From Comamonas terrae (GTDB taxonomy: Bacteria; Pseudomonadota; Gammaproteobacteria; Burkholderiales; Burkholderiaceae_C): DNA of 64,000 nucleotides. Under the pieces are notes generated by a model. The model ran no database searches, had not been told where the DNA came from, and saw nothing but the letters and a program-made list of their open reading frames with translations. How positions within the stretch are numbered: the stretch's first letter is position 1; every line of letters begins with the position of its first letter. Made by a program: the position numbers and the translations under genes. Shown here piece after piece: positions 59,056-64,000 of this stretch. The stretch covers positions 585,042 through 649,041 of the forward strand of contig NZ_BCNT01000003.1 of NCBI RefSeq assembly GCF_001544075.1, written 5' to 3'.

Positions 59056-59706
59056 ATGACACAAGATTCCGATGCTCCCCTGCGCTTTTTCTTCCATCCC
59101 CGTTCCCGCGCGCGCATCGTGCGCTGGATGCTGGAGGAATGCGAAGCCCGCTACGAACCCGTGCAGCTGGAGTTCCGCACCACGATGAAATCTGCCGAGT
59201 ACCTGGCCATCAACCCCATGGGCAAGGTGCCGGCGCTCACGCACGGCAGCACCGTCATCACGGAGAGCGGCGCCATCCTGGCCTATCTGGCAGAACTGTT
59301 CCCCGAGAAGCGCCTGGCCCCGGCGCCGGGTACGGCCGCACGCGGCAGCTATTACCGCTGGCTGTTCTTCCTGGCCGGCCCCGTCGAGGCCGGCATGTCG
59401 GCCAAGTCCCAGGGCTTTCTCGAGCACCAGAGCGACGAGCAGGCGCTGTCCGCCGGCTATGGGCGCTACGACGACGTGCTGGCCACCCTGCGCCAGGCCG
59501 TCGAAGGGCGGCAATACCTGTGCGGCGACCATTTCACGGCTGCCGACGTGCTCATGGCCAGCTACCTGCGCTGGGGCATGATGATGGGCAGCCTGCCGGC
59601 GCTGCCCGCCTTCAAGGCCTATGCCGAACCGCTGCAGCAGCGCCCTGCCGCGCTGCGGGCCCTGGCCCTGGACGAGGCCCTGGACGAGGCCCTGGCGGCC
59701 GCCTGA
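59056..59706 (+). CDS. Glutathione S-transferase family protein
   Basis: A 216-residue cytosolic GST. The thioredoxin-like N-terminal domain (about 8-85) has the conserved NPMGKVPAL stretch and the glutathione-binding [11 protein letters not shown] motif. The C-terminal helical domain includes the conserved [21 protein letters not shown] 59056 is preferred because AGGA ends eight bases before it; an upstream ATG at 59047 would add MYA. Its substrate is unknown. Placed between the YafY-type regulator and the SDR. Confidence 0.9.
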   Translation: MTQDSDAPLRFFFHPRSRARIVRWMLEECEARYEPVQLEFRTTMKSAEYLAINPMGKVPALTHGSTVITESGAILAYLAELFPEKRLAPAPGTAARGSYYRWLFFLAGPVEAGMSAKSQGFLEHQSDEQALSAGYGRYDDVLATLRQAVEGRQYLCGDHFTAADVLMASYLRWGMMMGSLPALPAFKAYAEPLQQRPAALRALALDEALDEALAAA

Positions 59707-59718
59707 CGGCCCGCGCGG

Positions 59719-60468
59719 CTAGCGCGCCAGGTAGCCGCCGTCGACCGGATAGTAGGCGCCGGTGACGAAGGAAGCCCGCTCGCTGGCCAGCCAGGCCACG
59801 AGCTCGGCCACCTCCTCGGGACGGCCCAGCCGGCCGATCGGGTGGCTGGCCACCAGCTGCGCATGGGCTGCCGGATCCTGCTCGAGCCGGCCGATCAGCG
59901 GCGTCTGGATGAAGGCCGGCCCCACGGCATTGACGCGCACGCCCTGCTGCGCGTATTCGAGCGCCGCGGCCTTGGTCAGGCCCAGCACGCCATGCTTGGC
60001 CGCGACATAGGCCGCGGATCCGGCAAAACCCACGGTGCCGAGAACGGAAGCCATGTTGATGATGGAGCCGCCCCCGCCCTTGAGCATGGCGGCGATCTGG
60101 TATTTGCAGCCGTAGAAGACGCCCGAGAGGTTCAGGCGCAGCACCTGTTCCCAGGCCTGCAGCGGATAGTCGGCCGTGGGCGCGCTCTCGCCGCCCATGC
60201 CCGCGTTGTTGCAGGCCACGTCCAGGCGCCCGAACCGGCGCATGATCTGCGCCACCAGCTCCTCATGGTCCTGGGCGCTGCCGGCATCGCAGCGCAGGCA
60301 CAGTGCCTCGCCGCCGAATTCCTGCACCAGCGCCGCCGTTTCCAGGCTGCCGCCCTCGTCGATATCGGCCACGACCACGCAGGCACCCTCACGCGCCAGC
60401 ACCAAGGCCACGGCGCGCCCTATGCCCGATGCCGCTCCCGTCACCAGTGCCACTTTGTTGCTCAGCAT
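59719..60468 (-). CDS. SDR family NAD(P)-dependent oxidoreductase
   Basis: A 249-residue short-chain dehydrogenase/reductase. The cofactor motif TGAASGIG (10-17), the NNAG motif and the catalytic Tyr-x3-Lys (YVAAKHG) are all present, with the C-terminal GAYYPVDGG typical of classical SDRs. The Asp after the second strand (VVADID) favours NAD+. An AAGGAGACTGGA ribosome site supports the ATG at 60466-60468; the longer frame would add 32 unrelated residues. It is the only minus-strand gene in the block between gspE and gspF. Confidence 0.9.
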   Translation of the reverse strand: MLSNKVALVTGAASGIGRAVALVLAREGACVVVADIDEGGSLETAALVQEFGGEALCLRCDAGSAQDHEELVAQIMRRFGRLDVACNNAGMGGESAPTADYPLQAWEQVLRLNLSGVFYGCKYQIAAMLKGGGGSIINMASVLGTVGFAGSAAYVAAKHGVLGLTKAAALEYAQQGVRVNAVGPAFIQTPLIGRLEQDPAAHAQLVASHPIGRLGRPEEVAELVAWLASERASFVTGAYYPVDGGYLAR

Positions 60469-60615
60469 TCCAGTCTCCTTCTGCCCGGTTTCGGATGGAG
60501 TCTTCATTCTGGCGCAGCGCCCGCGGCAAGACACGGTGCGCATCTGAAGCCAGGCTGACATCAACAGACGCTAACATCGCGGCTGGACCCACTCACCGAC
60601 CGGATTACCGCGCGC

Positions 60616-61845
60616 ATGCCCGCCTTTTCATTTGAAGCCCTGGATGCACAGGGCCAGACCCGCAAGGGCACGCTGGAAGCCGACAACGCCCGTGCCGCAC
60701 GCAACCAGCTGCGCAGCCAGTCCCTGGTGCCCCTGCAGGTGGAGCCCGTGGCCGGGGGCGGCGACCGTCACGCGCAGGCCTCCGGCTGGCAGAACTGGCT
60801 GACGCGGCCCGTGCTCAACTCCACGGCGCTGGCGGTCTGGACGCGCCAGCTCTCGGGTCTGGTCGGCTCCGGCCTGCCGATAGAGCGCGCGCTGGCGGCC
60901 CTGGCCGAGGAGGCGGACGATCCGCGCCAGCACCATCTTGTGGCGGCGCTGCGTGCCGAAGTCAACGGCGGCTCCACCTTTGCCAGGGCGCTGGCCCAGC
61001 ATCCGCGCGAGTTCTCGGAGATCTACTGCGCCGTGATCGGCGCCGGGGAGTCCGGCGGCAGCCTGGCCCTGGTGCTGGAGCGGCTGGCCGACGACCTCGA
61101 GTCGCGCCAGGCCCTGCAGTCCAAGCTGATCGGCGCCGCGCTGTATCCGGCCATCGTGACGCTGGTGGCCATCGTCATCGTGCTGTTCCTGGTCAGCTAT
61201 GTGGTGCCCCAGGTGGCCAGCGTGTTTGCGGGCACCAAGCGCTCGCTGCCGTTTCTCACCGTGGCCATGCTGGCCATCAGCGATTTCGTGCGCCACTACG
61301 GCTGGGCGTTGCTGGCCCTGCTGGTCGCGGGCGGCCTCGCCTTTCGCATCGCGCTGCGCAACGCGGGCTTTCGCGAGCGCTTCGATGCCCAGTGGCTGCA
61401 CCTGCCGCTGATCGGCCGCCTGGCGCGCAGCTACAACGCCGCGCGCTTTGCGGGCACGCTGGCCATGCTGGCCGGTGCCGGCGTGCCCATTCTCAAGGCC
61501 TTGCAGGCCGCGGCCGAGACCCTCAACAACCGCGCCCTGCGCGCCGATGCCATGGATGCGCTGGTGCTGGTGCGCGAAGGCGCGCCGCTGGCCTCGGCGC
61601 TGGCGCAGAAAAAACGCTTTCCGGGCCTGGTCGCCATGTTCGCGCGCCTGGGCGAGCAGACCGGCCAGCTGCCGCTGATGCTGCAGCGCGCCGCCACCCA
61701 GCTCTCCACCGAGGTGCAGCGCCGCGCCATGCACCTGGCCACCATCCTGGAGCCCCTGCTGATCGTGGCCATGGGCTTGGTCGTCATGCTCATCGTGCTG
61801 GCCGTGCTCATGCCCATCATCCAGCTCAACCAGTTCGTGAAGTAG
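60616..61845 (+). CDS. gspF: Type II secretion inner-membrane protein GspF
   Basis: A 409-residue polytopic platform protein of type II secretion. Two T2SSF domains (about 70-195 and 275-395) and three membrane helices (near 170-192, 215-240 and 380-400) are visible, with FEALDAQGQTRKGTLEADNA at the N-terminus. It usually follows gspE directly; here 3.5 kb containing four unrelated genes, one of them on the other strand, lies between them, so it needs its own promoter. A bidirectional terminator follows. Confidence 0.95.
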   Translation: MPAFSFEALDAQGQTRKGTLEADNARAARNQLRSQSLVPLQVEPVAGGGDRHAQASGWQNWLTRPVLNSTALAVWTRQLSGLVGSGLPIERALAALAEEADDPRQHHLVAALRAEVNGGSTFARALAQHPREFSEIYCAVIGAGESGGSLALVLERLADDLESRQALQSKLIGAALYPAIVTLVAIVIVLFLVSYVVPQVASVFAGTKRSLPFLTVAMLAISDFVRHYGWALLALLVAGGLAFRIALRNAGFRERFDAQWLHLPLIGRLARSYNAARFAGTLAMLAGAGVPILKALQAAAETLNNRALRADAMDALVLVREGAPLASALAQKKRFPGLVAMFARLGEQTGQLPLMLQRAATQLSTEVQRRAMHLATILEPLLIVAMGLVVMLIVLAVLMPIIQLNQFVK

Positions 61846-61861
61846 ACGGCGGCGCAGATGC

Positions 61862-61895
61862 AAAAAAGCCCGGGAGCCAGGCTCCCGGGCTTTTT
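61862..61895. terminator. Bidirectional terminator after gspF
   Basis: GCCCGGGAGCC/GGCTCCCGGGC palindrome (61868-61890) flanked by A6 and T5, serving gspF and the converging DUF4148 gene. Confidence 0.92.
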
Positions 61896-61915
61896 CATTG
61901 CACAGGCCGTATCGA

Positions 61916-62218
61916 TCAGCCGGCGAAGTTCAGCTGGCCAGCGGCTTCGGCTGCAGCGGCTTCCTGGCGCACCTGCTCGCGCGACAGCGAGGAAGCAGCC
62001 TGTGCCTTGGGGGCCTCGTACACATCCTGGTGCACGGGCATGGCGTTCTGGGCCATGGCCTGCTGCACTTCGGCGGACACCTGGGCGCGGGTCACGGTGC
62101 TGGCAGCCTGGGCGGCGGCAGGGTACTGGCCGTCGGTGAAATCGAGGCCGGCGGCCTGGGCGGCGATGGCGGAAACGGCGAGAGCGGCAACAGCGGCAAA
62201 GCGGATGGTGTTTTTCAT
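61916..62218 (-). CDS. DUF4148 family secreted protein
   Basis: A 100-residue exported protein. A signal peptide ends near QAAG; the mature part is Ala/Gln-rich with the repeated R-x-Q-V-x-x-E pattern (TRAQVSAEVQQAM, SREQVRQEAAAAEAAG) that marks DUF4148, a family almost restricted to Betaproteobacteria. Function unknown; related small proteins are often abundant and stress-regulated. The ATG at 62216-62218 directly precedes the signal peptide. Confidence 0.88.
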   Translation of the reverse strand: MKNTIRFAAVAALAVSAIAAQAAGLDFTDGQYPAAAQAASTVTRAQVSAEVQQAMAQNAMPVHQDVYEAPKAQAASSLSREQVRQEAAAAEAAGQLNFAG

Positions 62219-62421
62219 GAATCTTCTCCTGAACTTCATCAACAAGGGGCCGGTCGGTCTTGGCGGAAATCGCTTCGTTGCGGCGAGCCCATGGAGGTAA
62301 CTATAGGGTTTTCACCAATTTGCAAAAACCCTGTGCTAGGCAACAGCCTATTTCAGAAACTGAAACAATCCGGCGGCCCCCACGGGGCGCTATGCTGGGA
62401 CCCGAACCCAAGGACCACCCC

Positions 62422-63366
62422 ATGCCCGTCACCCTGCAGGATCAGCTCGTCGTTGCCATCTCGTCGCGCGCGCTGTTCGATTTCGAAGAGGAAAACCGGC
62501 TGTTCGAGCACAGCGACCCGGCCACCTATCTGCAGCTGCAGCGCGACCGGCTCGACGTCGCGGCCGCGCCCGGCGTGGCGTTCTCGCTGGTGCAGAAACT
62601 GCTGGCCTTCAACACCGGCGGCCAGCAGCGGGTGGAAGTGGTGCTGCTGTCGCGCAACGACCCGGTCAGCGGCATGCGCGTCTTCCGCTCGGCCAAGGCC
62701 CATGGCCTGCATTCCATACAGCGCGGCGTGTTCACCCAGGGGCGCGATCCCTTCGGCTATCTGCGTCCGCTGGGCGCGCAGCTGTTTCTCTCGGCCAATG
62801 CCCAGGACGTGACCCGGGCGCTGCAGCTGGGCTATCCGGCCGCCCATGTGTTCACCGACTCCATGCGTGCCAGCAGCAACCACCCGCAGGAGGTGCGCAT
62901 CGCCTTCGACGGCGATGCCGTGCTGTTTTCCGACGAGGCCGAGCGCATCTTCCAGAGCCAGGGCCTGGAGGCCTTTCAGCGCCACGAGCTGGAAAAAGCC
63001 GCCCAGCCCCTGCCGGAAGGCCCGTTCAAGCCGTTGCTGGCCACGCTGTACCGGCTGCAGCAGATGGAGGTGCCGGACATGCGCATACGCACGGCCCTGG
63101 TCACCGCGCGCAGCGCGCCCGCGCACGAGCGCGCGCTCAACACACTGATGGACTGGAAGATTGCCGTGGACGAGGCCATGTTCCTGGGCGGGCTGCCCAA
63201 GGGCGCGTTCCTGCGCGAATTCGAGCCCGACTTCTTCTTCGACGACCAGACCGGCCATGTGCGCAATGCGGCCAGCCACGTGCCCGCAGGTCATGTGCGC
63301 AGCGGCATCGCGCACGAGGGCATGCCGCCCGTGCCCCTGGATGAAAGCAGCGGCAAGCAGCCGTAA
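62422..63366 (+). CDS. Cytosolic 5'-nucleotidase (NT5C1-like)
   Basis: A 314-residue protein of the 5'-nucleotidase group related to the cytosolic NT5C1 family. A HAD-like acidic motif FDGDAVLFSDEAE occurs near residue 160, with SRNDPVSGMRVFRSA and the C-terminal HVPAGHVRSGI block typical of the family. It probably dephosphorylates nucleoside monophosphates; exact specificity is not readable. ATG 62422 was chosen because the preceding in-frame stretch shows no family character. It is divergent from the DUF4148 gene. Confidence 0.85.
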   Translation: MPVTLQDQLVVAISSRALFDFEEENRLFEHSDPATYLQLQRDRLDVAAAPGVAFSLVQKLLAFNTGGQQRVEVVLLSRNDPVSGMRVFRSAKAHGLHSIQRGVFTQGRDPFGYLRPLGAQLFLSANAQDVTRALQLGYPAAHVFTDSMRASSNHPQEVRIAFDGDAVLFSDEAERIFQSQGLEAFQRHELEKAAQPLPEGPFKPLLATLYRLQQMEVPDMRIRTALVTARSAPAHERALNTLMDWKIAVDEAMFLGGLPKGAFLREFEPDFFFDDQTGHVRNAASHVPAGHVRSGIAHEGMPPVPLDESSGKQP

Positions 63367-63438
63367 AGGATTGCAAAAGCCTGACCCCGGCCCTGCCAGG
63401 CGGTTGAGATCGTCCCGGCAGCCCCCATCTGTGAAAGC

Positions 63439-63894
63439 ATGCGAAAAATGCCGAAATCCCTGTCCCGCCGCCACCGCACGCCGTCCGTCATGAAGACGGC
63501 CATGGCCGTGCTGCTGACCAGCGCCGCCTTCATGCTGCCCGCCGCGCGCGCCGAGGAAGGCGCCAAGGCACAAGCGGCGGCCGCGCCGCTTTCCAAGGGG
63601 GAAATCAAGGCCCAGCAGCAGTTCAAGATGCTGGACTTCAACCACGACGGCAAGCTCAGCCGCAGCGAAGTGTCGCTCATACCCAAACTGGCCGCCGCTT
63701 TCGACGAGACCGACACCAACAAGGACGGCTATGTGACCTACGAGGAAGTGCGGGCCTTTGCCGTCAAGTACCGCGCCGCGCGCGAAAAGGCCAAGGCCGC
63801 CGAAGCCGCGCACCAGACCCCGCCGGCCGATGCGGGCGCGCCGGAGCACCATGCGGCTCCCGCTCCTCATTCGGAAGCTGCTGGCGCCCAGTGA
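63439..63894 (+). CDS. EF-hand domain protein, exported
   Basis: A 151-residue calcium-binding protein with two EF-hand loops: DFNHDGKLSRSE and DTNKDGYVTYEE, both with the acidic ligands and Gly in register. An N-terminal signal peptide (MAVLLTSAAFMLPAARA|EE) targets it to the periplasm; the actual start may be the internal ATG at 63490, which begins just before the signal peptide. The C-terminal third is Ala/Pro/His-rich and likely disordered. Role unknown; calcium storage or signalling in the periplasm is possible. Confidence 0.85.
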   Translation: MRKMPKSLSRRHRTPSVMKTAMAVLLTSAAFMLPAARAEEGAKAQAAAAPLSKGEIKAQQQFKMLDFNHDGKLSRSEVSLIPKLAAAFDETDTNKDGYVTYEEVRAFAVKYRAAREKAKAAEAAHQTPPADAGAPEHHAAPAPHSEAAGAQ

Positions 63895-64000
63895 GCCTTC
63901 TCTTCAGCCTTGTTGATTGTCAGAAATGATGACTGGCCGGCGCAGAAAGCTATCAATACAGAAGCAGCCGTGCAACTTCAGCGGCCGCTGTCGCCGCCCG
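63895..64000. other. Window end
   Basis: 106 bases without a recognised gene; GAAAGCTATCAATACAG at 63946-63962 vaguely recalls a family A arm. Confidence 0.4.

Overview
The window is GC-rich, tightly packed DNA from a betaproteobacterium of the family Comamonadaceae, most likely Delftia or a close relative (Comamonas, Acidovorax). The strongest pointer is the porin at 40690-41739, which reads like the Omp32 porin described from Delftia (Comamonas) acidovorans. The other housekeeping genes (System II cytochrome c assembly, a divergent cytochrome c4/engB pair, an HrcA/CIRCE-controlled groESL, DUF4148 proteins) fit the same family. No tRNA, rRNA, CRISPR array, transposase or prophage gene was found; the window is chromosomal core with a few accessory islands.

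Layout. 1-3020: end of PBP1A (mrcA), frataxin cyaY divergent from the lipoprotein lptM, and an ODP-like metallo-beta-lactamase protein. 3033-9480 (minus strand): the msrQ/msrP methionine sulfoxide repair pair, ccsA-ccsB for cytochrome c maturation, and a dihaem cytochrome c4. 9558-13047: engB, an epoxide-hydrolase-like enzyme and two overlapping LpxL-type acyltransferases. 13180-16994: metK, then the peptide/pyruvate transporter cstA with its small partner YbdD. 17202-21194: an MHYT hybrid histidine kinase followed by a REC/HD-GYP response regulator. 21210-27138: an NAD salvage regulon, with the NrtR repressor divergent from pncA-pncB-nadE-nadM/Nudix. 27208-32900: a GNAT enzyme, an H-NS-like protein, and facing them a large membrane-bound Pls-type single-module NRPS translationally coupled to its own phosphopantetheinyl transferase. 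33157-35485: groESL with a perfect CIRCE operator. 35583-39258: tal-pgi divergent from hexR. 39303-41739: two porins. 42059-46583: coq7, an OsmC-like protein, ilvA behind a leucine-rich leader peptide and terminator (attenuator), and cobS-cobC. 46706-61845: a type II secretion cluster, gspC divergent from gspGHIJKLMNDE, with gspF set apart by four unrelated genes (LLM oxidoreductase, YafY-type regulator, GST, SDR). 61916-63894: a DUF4148 protein, a cytosolic 5'-nucleotidase and an EF-hand protein.

Three things stand out. First, a Pls-type NRPS (adenylation, carrier, six membrane spans, beta-helix-like repeats) with a dedicated PPTase and an acidic residue at the position typical of basic-amino-acid pockets. 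Second, a complete attenuation leader before ilvA: promoter, 21-codon peptide ending in a Leu-rich run, and a 10-bp terminator stem with eight Ts. Third, two families of short palindromic intergenic repeats. One is spread over gene junctions across the window; the other is concentrated in the gsp cluster, where one copy has become the coding start of gspK. GspE also appears to lack the tetracysteine zinc-binding segment usual in its family.
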